DNA of 5,739 nt from assembly GCA_016190785.1 (NCBI GenBank), contig JACPPX010000027.1, positions 1-5,739 on the forward strand, written 5' to 3'. Below the pieces are notes generated by a model. The model made no database searches. It was not told where the DNA came from and saw only the letters and a program-made list of their open reading frames with translations. The translations under genes were made by a program, and so were the position numbers. The stretch comes from Chloroflexota bacterium (lineage in GTDB: Bacteria > Chloroflexota > Anaerolineae > UBA7937 > JACPPX01). Numbering within the stretch: position 1 is the stretch's first letter; each line of letters starts with the position of its first letter. This document shows, piece after piece, positions 1 through 5,701 of the stretch.

Positions 1-454
1 GGACACGCCTCACCTAGTCCTCGCCGGTAAAAAGGGCTGGCTCTCCGATAGCATCTACAAAAATTTCTCAGAATCCGGCTTGCAGGACAAAATACACTTT
101 CCGGGATATATTGCCTCCCAAGATCTGGGGGCTGTACTCCAAAGGGCATGGCTCTTTGTCTTTCCCTCCCTTTATGAAGGATTTGGCCTGCCCATTGTGG
201 AGGCCATGGCCAGTGGGGTGCCGGTTATAGCTGCCAACGCCTCCTCCATTCCTGAGGTGGCAGGAGATGCCGCGCTGCTCGTCGACCCTCAAGATGCTCA
301 GGCTTGGGCGGAGGCGATAGCCCAAGTGCTCCGCGATGAGCGATTGCGAACGGAATTAGTCGCCCGCGGCAAAGAAAGAGCAAAAAGTTTCACCTGGCAA
401 AAATGTGCCGAGCAAACTTTTGCTGTATTGGAAAAAGTGGGCCGCCCGACCTAG
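1..454 (+). CDS. GT4-family glycosyltransferase, C-terminal part (5' truncated)
   Basis: This is the last 150 codons of a GT-B fold glycosyltransferase; the open frame (first full codon at base 2) runs off the left edge, so the start is not in the window. The visible part is the nucleotide-sugar-binding C-terminal Rossmann domain. It opens with the strand LVLAGKKGW, then has the 'FPGYI' and 'DLGAVLQRAWLFVFPSLYEG' segments. The GT4 donor-binding E-x7-E motif follows (EGFGLPIVE, visible residues 59-67), then the 'EAMASGVPVIAANASSIPEVAGDAA' region cut here into its usual parts, and a closing 'FTW..CAEQT' helix. Such enzymes transfer a sugar from a nucleotide-sugar donor to a lipid-linked or polysaccharide acceptor at the cytoplasmic face of the membrane. 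The donor and acceptor cannot be told from this half. The next gene starts 10 bp after the stop (or overlaps it), so the two are probably co-transcribed. A TTG at base 80 is internal, not the start. Confidence 0.93.
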   Translation, partial: DTPHLVLAGKKGWLSDSIYKNFSESGLQDKIHFPGYIASQDLGAVLQRAWLFVFPSLYEGFGLPIVEAMASGVPVIAANASSIPEVAGDAALLVDPQDAQAWAEAIAQVLRDERLRTELVARGKERAKSFTWQKCAEQTFAVLEKVGRPT

Positions 455-464
455 TTTCCTCGAG

Positions 465-1202
465 ATGAAGATGCAAAGAGATCGCATTCAAATCCTGCGG
501 GTGCCCGTCGACAATCTCACCCAGGAGGAAACAATAGGACACATCGCCCAGTTCATTTCCGCTGGTGGCTCCCACCAGATAGTGACTGTGAATCCGGAGT
601 TTGTGGTCGCGGCCCAAAAGAACGAGGAATTCAGGCGAGTATTAAAAGAAGCGGATCTTTGCCTTCCCGATGGGGTGGGATTGCTATGGGCCTCGCGAGT
701 GCTGGGCACTCCCCTCCACCAACGGGTGACGGGCACCGACACTGTGCACTCAATAGCCCGAGTTGCTGCTGAGCGGGGATGGCGGCTTTTTCTTCTGGGG
801 GGAAAAGAAGGGGTGGCCGCCGAGGGCGCCCGAAAATTGCAGAGCCAAAACCCCGGTCTGTTTATTGCCGGAACCTACGCTGGCTCGCCAGCAAGGGAGG
901 AAGAGGATAAAATCCTGGACTTAGTGCGAGAGGCCAAACCCCATATCCTGCTGGTGGCCTACGGGGTGCCACAGCAGGATTTGTGGATTTACCGAAATAG
1001 AGAGAAACTGGGGGTGGCAGTGGCTATGGGGGTGGGTGGGGCTTTTGATTTCATCGCCGGGAGTGTGCCCCGCGCCCCGGGCTGGATGCAGCGGATAGGA
1101 CTGGAGTGGCTCTTCCGTCTTTTGGTCGAACCCTGGCGGTGGCGGCGGATGTTAGCCCTCCCCTACTTTGTCTGGCTGATTTTGAGAAACAGGCGAGGCT
1201 AA
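465..1202 (+). CDS. tagA: WecG/TagA/CpsF-family glycosyltransferase
   Basis: A 245-residue GT26-family enzyme, full length for the family. Members transfer N-acetylmannosamine, its uronic acid or a related sugar from UDP onto an undecaprenyl-diphosphate-linked sugar, the second step in making wall teichoic acid linkage units or enterobacterial-type and capsular glycans. Motifs seen (numbered from 465): TVNPEF (41-46); LPDGVG (67-72), whose Asp69 should match the catalytic Asp of TagA; RVTGTD (87-92); the Rossmann strand LFLLGG (108-113); AYGVPQQD (165-172); GVGGAFDFIAG (189-199); RAPGW (203-207) and EWLFRLLVEPWR (214-225). The basic, hydrophobic C-terminus matches the membrane-contacting appendage known in this family. 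The ATG at 465 was chosen because it puts the family's usual 'RIQILxVPVDNLT' opening near residue 7. ATG 471 and an upstream GTG at 405, which would overlap the previous gene by 50 bp, are alternatives. The acceptor and exact sugar are not predictable. Confidence 0.93.
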   Translation: MKMQRDRIQILRVPVDNLTQEETIGHIAQFISAGGSHQIVTVNPEFVVAAQKNEEFRRVLKEADLCLPDGVGLLWASRVLGTPLHQRVTGTDTVHSIARVAAERGWRLFLLGGKEGVAAEGARKLQSQNPGLFIAGTYAGSPAREEEDKILDLVREAKPHILLVAYGVPQQDLWIYRNREKLGVAVAMGVGGAFDFIAGSVPRAPGWMQRIGLEWLFRLLVEPWRWRRMLALPYFVWLILRNRRG

Positions 1203-1220
1203 TCAAGAGAAGACAAGGAA

Positions 1221-2216
1221 ATGGACAAAAAAGATTTGCTCGACATCCTTCCCGATTTCGCCGGGCGGCGCATCGCCGTCGTCGGTGACCTCTTCCTCGA
1301 TGACTATATCGTTGGCCAGGCCAACCGTCTCTCCCGCGAAGCCCCCATCCCCGTCCTGGAATTCACCCGCCGCTTCCAGTTGCCGGGAGGTGCCGCCAAC
1401 CCGGCCCTCAATATCTCCTCCCTGGGAGGAGTCGCCCTTCCCCTGGGCATTGTGGGCGACGACTCGGCCGGCCAGGCCCTTTTGCAGAAACTCCAGGAAT
1501 ACGGGCTATCCACCCAAGGAGTGGTTATCGATCCCGCCCGAGTTACCACCACCAAAACCCGCATCCTAGCCGAAGGGATGCTGGTCGCGCCGCAGCAGGT
1601 GGCGAGGGTGGATCGGGTGGATCGTTCCCTCCCCGGACCGGCCTTCAGGCAAAGATTGCTCTCTAATCTTGAAGAGACCGCACCCCGGGTGCAGGCCATC
1701 CTCCTCTCTGACTATAAGACCGGGGTGGTCAGCCCGGAGGTAGCGGAGCGGGCCCAGAAGTTAGCCAAAGCCAATAAGAAGGTCTTGACCGTGGATTCCC
1801 AAGGGGAACTGAGCAAGTTTCAGGGGTTCGACCTGGTGAAGTGCAACCGCGGCGAGGCCGAGCAGGCCATCGGCCACAATCTGGAAGGGGATGAAGATTT
1901 TGCAGATGCTGGCAAAAAATTAATGAAAGAGATCAATGCCCAGGCACTGCTCATCACCCGCGGAAGTGAGGGGATGAGCCTCATCACTAAAAAGCAAACC
2001 TGGCACCTCCCCGCCGCCAACCGCAGCGAAGTCTTTGATGTCACCGGAGCCGGGGACACGGTCATCGCCGTGGCCACCCTGGCCTTGGCCGCCGGAGCGG
2101 ATATTCTAAAGGCGATACATCTGGCAAACTACGCCGCCGGGCTGGTAGTAAGAAAACTGGGCAATGCCACCGTCACCCCCCAAGAACTGGAGTGGGCGAT
2201 TGAGCATTGGTCATAG
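1221..2216 (+). CDS. rfaE1: RfaE1/HldE-type PfkB kinase (D-glycero-beta-D-manno-heptose 7-phosphate kinase-like)
   Basis: A 331-residue PfkB (ribokinase) family kinase that best fits the N-terminal kinase half of HldE. That enzyme phosphorylates heptose 7-phosphate at C1 on the way to ADP- or GDP-heptose for surface glycans. Visible motifs: first strand IAVVGDLFLDDY (18-29), substrate lid and GGAAN (56-60) followed by a LGG turn, VARVDR (128-133), LSDYKTGV (162-169; LSDYxKG in HldE), VDSQG (191-195) where HldE has DPKG, and the ATP/anion-hole motif DVTGAGDTVIA (273-283) with Asp279 as predicted catalytic base. The C-terminal 'LANYAAGLVVRKLG' and TVTPQEL segment is HldE-like. There is no cytidylyltransferase domain, so a separate nucleotidyltransferase (HldC/RfaE2 type) would be needed and is not in the window. 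The ATG is 18 bp after the previous stop with a purine-rich leader, so it probably belongs to the same operon. Another carbohydrate kinase specificity is possible but less likely. Confidence 0.9.
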   Translation: MDKKDLLDILPDFAGRRIAVVGDLFLDDYIVGQANRLSREAPIPVLEFTRRFQLPGGAANPALNISSLGGVALPLGIVGDDSAGQALLQKLQEYGLSTQGVVIDPARVTTTKTRILAEGMLVAPQQVARVDRVDRSLPGPAFRQRLLSNLEETAPRVQAILLSDYKTGVVSPEVAERAQKLAKANKKVLTVDSQGELSKFQGFDLVKCNRGEAEQAIGHNLEGDEDFADAGKKLMKEINAQALLITRGSEGMSLITKKQTWHLPAANRSEVFDVTGAGDTVIAVATLALAAGADILKAIHLANYAAGLVVRKLGNATVTPQELEWAIEHWS

Positions 2217-2237
2217 TCGAGCACTGGTTCGCAACAG

Positions 2238-2272
2238 AGGGGCGCCAGAACAATCGCGCCCCTAATTATTTG
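2238..2272 (+). terminator. Probable Rho-independent terminator after the glycan genes
   Basis: A perfect 8-bp GC-rich inverted repeat (AGGGGCGC at 2238-2245 and GCGCCCCT at 2256-2263) with a 10-nt loop lies 22 bp after the kinase stop codon and is followed by the AT-rich tract AATTATTT. The tract is not a pure T run, so termination may be incomplete. The position, between the end of one gene block and a new promoter, supports the call. Confidence 0.6.
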
Positions 2273-2314
2273 TCGCCTAAGGATCAACAGCCTGCCACCG
2301 CTTAGGAAATGCTG

Positions 2315-2323
2315 TGCTATAAT
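2315..2323 (+). promoter_or_regulatory. Extended -10 promoter for thpR (near-leaderless)
   Basis: TGC followed by a consensus TATAAT forms a perfect extended -10 element (TGnTATAAT). No convincing -35 box is visible at 16-18 bp spacing, as expected for extended -10 promoters. The hexamer ends 11 nt before the thpR ATG, so transcription should begin about 4-6 nt before the start codon. No Shine-Dalgarno sequence is visible in that gap, only a purine patch (AGAG) touching the ATG. It probably drives thpR and the gene after it. Confidence 0.65.
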
Positions 2324-2334
2324 GCCCGGCAGAG

Positions 2335-2919
2335 ATGGACACAATCCGCGGCTTCGTAGCCATTGAACTTGAGGACCCCCTCCACAAAGAGTTGGCTAAG
2401 GTGCAATCACTCCTTAAAGAGAAAATTGCCGCCGACGAGGTTCGTTGGGTCAATCCTCAGAACATCCACCTCACCATCAAATTTCTGGGGCAAGTGCCCA
2501 AAGGAAAACTTCCCGAGATTGCCTCTGGGCTGGAAAAAGGAAAGCAAGGCATCAGCCCTTTTTCGCTGGCCTTCGGCGGACTTGGATGCTTCCCCAATGC
2601 GACCAACCCCAGGGTGGTCTGGGTAGGTTGCCATACTTTTGACGACAACCTAAACCGCTTGCATTCTAAGATTGAGGCAGAGATGGAATCCCTGGGCTTC
2701 CCCCGTGAAAACCGGTCTTTCAACCCCCACCTGACCCTGGGCCGGGTTAGAGAAAATATCCACTCCCCCGCCCGCCGCGAGATGGGACAAATCATCTCCG
2801 CCACCGCGGTTGGGGAACTGGGGAGGATAGAGGTCAAAAGAATTACTCTTATGCAGAGTATTCTTAAGCCCAGCGGAGCAGAATACACTCCTCTTCAATA
2901 CTTCTCACTCGAGGGGTAA
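2335..2919 (+). CDS. thpR: RNA 2',3'-cyclic phosphodiesterase (2H family, ThpR/LigT)
   Basis: A 194-residue member of the 2H phosphoesterase superfamily, typical in length for ThpR. These enzymes open 2',3'-cyclic phosphates at RNA ends to 2'-phosphates, and in vitro can ligate tRNA halves; they act in the cytoplasm. Both catalytic HxT signatures are present: HLTI at residues 45-48, inside the 'NIHLTIKFLG' block, and HLTL at 132-135, inside 'FNPHLTLGR'. The family's usual N-terminal strand (RGFVAIEL, 5-12) and the PRVVWVG strand (92-98) are also seen. The N-terminal strand begins only a few residues after the ATG at 2335, so that start is firm even though it has no clear ribosome binding site and sits 11 nt behind a -10 box. 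The stop is 3 bp before the next gene, which indicates co-transcription. Confidence 0.95.
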   Translation: MDTIRGFVAIELEDPLHKELAKVQSLLKEKIAADEVRWVNPQNIHLTIKFLGQVPKGKLPEIASGLEKGKQGISPFSLAFGGLGCFPNATNPRVVWVGCHTFDDNLNRLHSKIEAEMESLGFPRENRSFNPHLTLGRVRENIHSPARREMGQIISATAVGELGRIEVKRITLMQSILKPSGAEYTPLQYFSLEG

Positions 2920-2922
2920 GAG

Positions 2923-3405
2923 ATGATCATTGCCGTCATTGGCAACGCCGAGTGCCCTCCTGATGTCGCCCTTCAGGCAGAAGAAGTGGGACGGCTCTTG
3001 GCCAAGAACGGGGCGACGATCATCTGCGGCGGATTGGGAGGGGTAATGGAGGCCGCTTGCCGCGCGGCAAAGGAAAATGGAGGGCTTACCATCGGCGTCC
3101 TGCCCGGAACCAATCCTGGCGAAGCCAACCCCTATGTGGACCTCCCCATCGCCACTGGAATGGGCCAAGCCCGCAATGTAATCGTGGCTATCTCTGCTCA
3201 GGCGGTGATCGCCATCAGCGGTGGCTACGGAACCCTTTCCGAGATTGGCTTAGCCCTCAAACACGGTGTTCCTGTCGTCGGACTGGGGAGTTGGCAACTG
3301 CCGGGGGAGCATCTGATCCTGGCTAAGGACGCAGAAGATGCAGTAGCCAAAGCACTTGATTTGGCCAAAAAACCGGGAGCAAGATCTCGCGGTCGACTCG
3401 AGTAG
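2923..3405 (+). CDS. TIGR00725-type SLOG/LOG-like Rossmann protein
   Basis: A 160-residue single-domain protein of the TIGR00725 branch of the SLOG superfamily (relatives of LOG, 'lysine decarboxylase-like' proteins and DprA). The first strand is IIAVIGNAECP (2-12), the glycine-rich loop is ICGGLGGVMEAA (34-45), and the signature loop is SGGYGTLSEIGLAL (99-112), where classical LOG enzymes have PGGxGTxxE. Glu107 of that motif and an Arg (84, in 'GQARN') at the place of the LOG catalytic Arg are kept, while the following Lys is Asn. LOG proteins release the base from cytokinin nucleoside monophosphates; the function of TIGR00725 proteins is not established, and nucleotide binding is an inference from the fold. 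A GAGGGG ribosome binding site (2911-2916), 6 nt before the ATG, supports the start. It sits 3 bp after thpR. The basic C-terminal tail (ARSRGR) lies outside the fold. Confidence 0.87.
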   Translation: MIIAVIGNAECPPDVALQAEEVGRLLAKNGATIICGGLGGVMEAACRAAKENGGLTIGVLPGTNPGEANPYVDLPIATGMGQARNVIVAISAQAVIAISGGYGTLSEIGLALKHGVPVVGLGSWQLPGEHLILAKDAEDAVAKALDLAKKPGARSRGRLE

Positions 3406-3495
3406 GCGCTGACGCGATAAAACTTTCGCTTAAGAAACCGGTCAGAAAGCAGAGCCTGGCTCTCTAAGAGCAAAACGATTTACCCCGAGGACGAA

Positions 3496-4152
3496 ATGGT
3501 ATTTCAGGATCGGCAGGAGGCGGGAAGGCTCCTGGCCAAAGAATTAACTGCATATCAAAACCGGGACGATGTTTTGATTTTAGGCATACCCCGAGGGGGG
3601 GTGGTAGTGGCTTATGAAGTGGCCCAAGCCCTGCGGGCCCCTCTAGAGGTTTACATCACCCGCAAGATAGGAGCCCCCCAGAATCCAGAACTGGCCATCG
3701 GGGCCGTCTCCAGTGATGGGAATATGGTTATTGACCGCGGCCTGGTTAAGAGTCTAGGGGTAGCGGATAACTATATTGCTCAAGAAGCAACCAAGGAGAC
3801 GGCGGAGATCCAGCGCCGCCTGCGCCGCTATCGCGGGGAAGGGCCAGGACCGCAAATTGCGGATAAGACCGTCATCGTGGTGGACGACGGAATAGCCACC
3901 GGGGCTACAGTGGCCGCTACCCTTCAGTCCCTGCGAAAATCCCAGCCCAAAGAACTTATTCTCGCCATCCCCGTCGCCCCGCGGGATACCCTGGAGCGGT
4001 TCAAAGACCAGGCGGATAAGGTCATCTGTCTATATCCCGCCGATGTATTCTGGGCAGTGGGCAGTTTTTATCTGGAGTTTGGCCAGACCAGCGATGAGGA
4101 GGTCATCGCCCTCCTCCAGGCCGCGTCTAACCTAAAGAGCGAGTCTTCCTAG
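3496..4152 (+). CDS. Phosphoribosyltransferase-domain protein
   Basis: A 218-residue type I phosphoribosyltransferase-fold protein of the stand-alone family usually annotated 'phosphoribosyltransferase'. It has the PPi loop region GIPRGGVVVAYEVA (30-43), a conserved RKIGAPQNPELAIGAV stretch (56-71) typical of this subfamily, and the PRPP-binding loop VIVVDDGIATGATV (126-139) with its adjacent acidic pair. The C-terminal 'VGSFYLEFGQTSDEEV' segment (188-203) is also characteristic. Family members are thought to join a base or similar acceptor to PRPP in the cytoplasm, but the substrate is unknown and the small hood region gives no clue. The start is supported by a GAGGA ribosome binding site (3487-3491) 4 nt before the ATG. 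The gene begins 90 bp after the SLOG-like gene, with no clear promoter or terminator between, so it may be read through from the thpR promoter. Its last 26 bp overlap the convergent Amt-like gene. Confidence 0.88.
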   Translation: MVFQDRQEAGRLLAKELTAYQNRDDVLILGIPRGGVVVAYEVAQALRAPLEVYITRKIGAPQNPELAIGAVSSDGNMVIDRGLVKSLGVADNYIAQEATKETAEIQRRLRRYRGEGPGPQIADKTVIVVDDGIATGATVAATLQSLRKSQPKELILAIPVAPRDTLERFKDQADKVICLYPADVFWAVGSFYLEFGQTSDEEVIALLQAASNLKSESS

Positions 4153-5596
4153 GAGGCTTTGGGGGCGGAGCCGGCTCAGCTTGGATCTGTCGTTTCGCCG
4201 CAAGTGGTGGAGGCGAAGTGGGCATTCCCAATCGGGCCAGGGCCTTAAAGAAGAGCCCGGCGAACAGGAAAATTAGGAGAAGCGCACCGAGGGCCACTAA
4301 CTGGGCATATAGTTGGCCAGGGGTGGGCTGAAACCCGGGAGCGACCCACAAACCGGATACCCCCTGCCCTGGCACCCCTAGATATTCGTTCGTTCCTACC
4401 CCGTTCCACCCCGCACCTTGCCGACCATCAGCAAAGACTCCTAAAAAAACAAAACCTAAAAGTGCGGGCATCAGAAAAGTAGCGATGCCCGCTGTGGGAT
4501 CTTCCCAGCGCAATTTCTGCTCCACGAAATAGACCACAAAGGGGAGCAAAACTCCGACCAATGCCCCCAGAAGCAAAGCAGCCCAGGGAGCGGCAAATTG
4601 GCCGATGACTAAGCTTCCCACCAGGCCAGCCACTGCGCCGCGCATAGTCATGAGTTGATCCGGATTGCCGGTGACAAACCAAGTGTAGAGTGCGGCCATA
4701 AGCAATCCCCCCAGCGCGGCGAGGATAATGTTCACTCCCACTTGGGCGTTAAATGCTCCATCAGGCAACAGTGGATTGCCCAGAGCCAGGATCATGCTGC
4801 CCACTAGGACAAAGAAGGTCCCAATAGTGGCCAGTAGCGGAAAGTGGACCGGCGGTGGGGCTACTGGCCCGCGCACTTGCGGGAGTCGAACTCCCAGCAC
4901 CAGGATTCCAACCAATGCCAGGGTCGCACCCAGGCCAAATACGGTGATTGCCCCACCAAAGTCTATCGTGCCGTGGCCTAAGGATACAGTATGGCCCAAC
5001 TGAGAAAGCCAGCCTCCCCCCCAGATCCAGTTCCCCAGTATTGGATAAAAAAGTGCCCCAGTGAACAAAGCCAAGATAAAAACCTGTGAGAAACGAATCC
5101 GTGCAGCGAGAGAAGTCGTGGCGATGACCACTGCCCCGGCCAGAAGCGGGACCTGAGGTAGAAAAACGATGAATAGCCCAGGAGAGAAGTCTCCACCCAA
5201 CAAGTTGAAGGCGTCCAGGCCGATCAATCCCCAGCCCGGCCCCCAGGCCAGATCAAGGGGTGACCATTCCCGCCGTAGATTCTCCGCACCGGGAAGATCC
5301 GAAACCAAACCCAGTCCTCCGAATTGAAACCCAAACCCTAGAAGAGCATAGGCTAATATGGCAATGGGAATCGCGGCCAGTCCCCAAGTAGTAGTTCGCT
5401 TGGCCTGTTCCTCCGGGGAGGCTCCCACCGCGAGAAGGACAAGACCTAGAGGCAGAAGCCAGCCCAAGACCGAGGCCAGCAAAAGAAAGTCCTCATTCAA
5501 TATAGGAGATGGGGCGATATTCTTGCCCAAAGTAACTTCTGGAAAGAAGGCTAGTGAGAAAGTCGTCGCAGAAATAATTACCAAAATTTTCTTCAT
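4127..5596 (-). CDS. Amt-like membrane protein lacking the twin-His pore residues
   Basis: A 489-residue polytopic membrane protein of the Amt/MEP/Rh family by its signatures. It begins with a likely signal peptide (1-24), as in E. coli AmtB, and has about 11 hydrophobic segments. Family blocks seen: AARIRFS (164-170), GNWIWGGGWLSQLG (188-201), IDFGGA (211-216), a TM6-like stretch from HFPLL (251), RGAVAGLVGSLV (319-330), and WEDPTAG leading into LGVFADG (364-391). Compared with E. coli AmtB, recalled from memory and aligned by eye, Trp148 and Asp160 are kept (Trp192, Asp212). Pore His168 and His318 are both Phe (Phe220, Phe374), Phe107 and Phe215 are Leu, Ser219 is Asn and Asp313 is Ala. An 8-residue insertion separates WGGGWL from DFGG. 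The C-terminal tail (459-489) is proline-rich and basic, with no GlnK-type neighbour gene. It is therefore an Amt-fold protein of uncertain substrate, perhaps a sensor, a scaffold or a channel of changed selectivity. The start has a good AGGGAG site 5 nt upstream. Confidence 0.85.
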   Translation of the reverse strand: MKKILVIISATTFSLAFFPEVTLGKNIAPSPILNEDFLLLASVLGWLLPLGLVLLAVGASPEEQAKRTTTWGLAAIPIAILAYALLGFGFQFGGLGLVSDLPGAENLRREWSPLDLAWGPGWGLIGLDAFNLLGGDFSPGLFIVFLPQVPLLAGAVVIATTSLAARIRFSQVFILALFTGALFYPILGNWIWGGGWLSQLGHTVSLGHGTIDFGGAITVFGLGATLALVGILVLGVRLPQVRGPVAPPPVHFPLLATIGTFFVLVGSMILALGNPLLPDGAFNAQVGVNIILAALGGLLMAALYTWFVTGNPDQLMTMRGAVAGLVGSLVIGQFAAPWAALLLGALVGVLLPFVVYFVEQKLRWEDPTAGIATFLMPALLGFVFLGVFADGRQGAGWNGVGTNEYLGVPGQGVSGLWVAPGFQPTPGQLYAQLVALGALLLIFLFAGLFFKALARLGMPTSPPPLAAKRQIQAEPAPPPKPPRKTRSLG

Positions 5597-5601
5597 TCCG
5601 A

Positions 5602-5638
5602 CTCCCTAGGCTCGAAGCAAACCCGAGGCATTCTACCA
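5602..5638 (-). promoter_or_regulatory. Extended -10 promoter and ribosome binding site of the Amt-like gene
   Basis: Read on the minus strand, TGG (5638-5636) followed by TAGAAT (5635-5630) gives an extended -10 element with one mismatch in the hexamer. At 17-bp spacing the -35 position reads TAGCAA (5658-5653), a weak match of three bases in six. Transcription would begin near 5623, leaving a leader of about 27 nt. That leader contains AGGGAG (5607-5602) placed 5 nt before the ATG at 5596. No operator or NtrC-type sigma54 site was recognised in the leader or in the roughly 100 bp upstream. Confidence 0.5.
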
Positions 5639-5701
5639 GGCTTTAAGATATTTTGCTAAATCAATCGCCACAATCCTATCGCCGCCAGTACCCCGCATCT
5701 T

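Noticed and set aside
80..82. TTG at 80 as start of the first gene
   Set aside because: The same frame is open to the window edge and the upstream residues (LVLAGKKGW) are conserved glycosyltransferase sequence, so the gene is truncated and does not start there.
405..464. GTG start at 405 for the WecG/TagA-type gene, overlapping the glycosyltransferase gene by 50 bp
   Set aside because: It would add 20 residues with no match to the family N-terminus; ATG 465 places the conserved opening strand correctly. The ribosome binding site is weak at both, so it stays an alternative.
1106..1288. 60-codon plus-strand frame bridging the TagA-type and kinase genes
   Set aside because: It overlaps both real genes in another frame, and its Arg-rich composition shows no domain.
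1304..1699. 131-codon minus-strand frame, and the 1285-1569 plus-strand frame, inside the kinase gene
   Set aside because: Both overlap a well-supported PfkB kinase; their composition is dominated by Pro, Ser and Arg, with no family motif.
2457..2888. 143-codon open frame on the minus strand inside thpR
   Set aside because: It is antisense to a gene with both catalytic HxT motifs, is rich in Arg/Ser/Pro as shadow frames are, and has no recognisable domain.
3451..3471. Hairpin as a Rho-independent terminator after the SLOG-like gene
   Set aside because: The stem is only 5 bp and no T tract follows.
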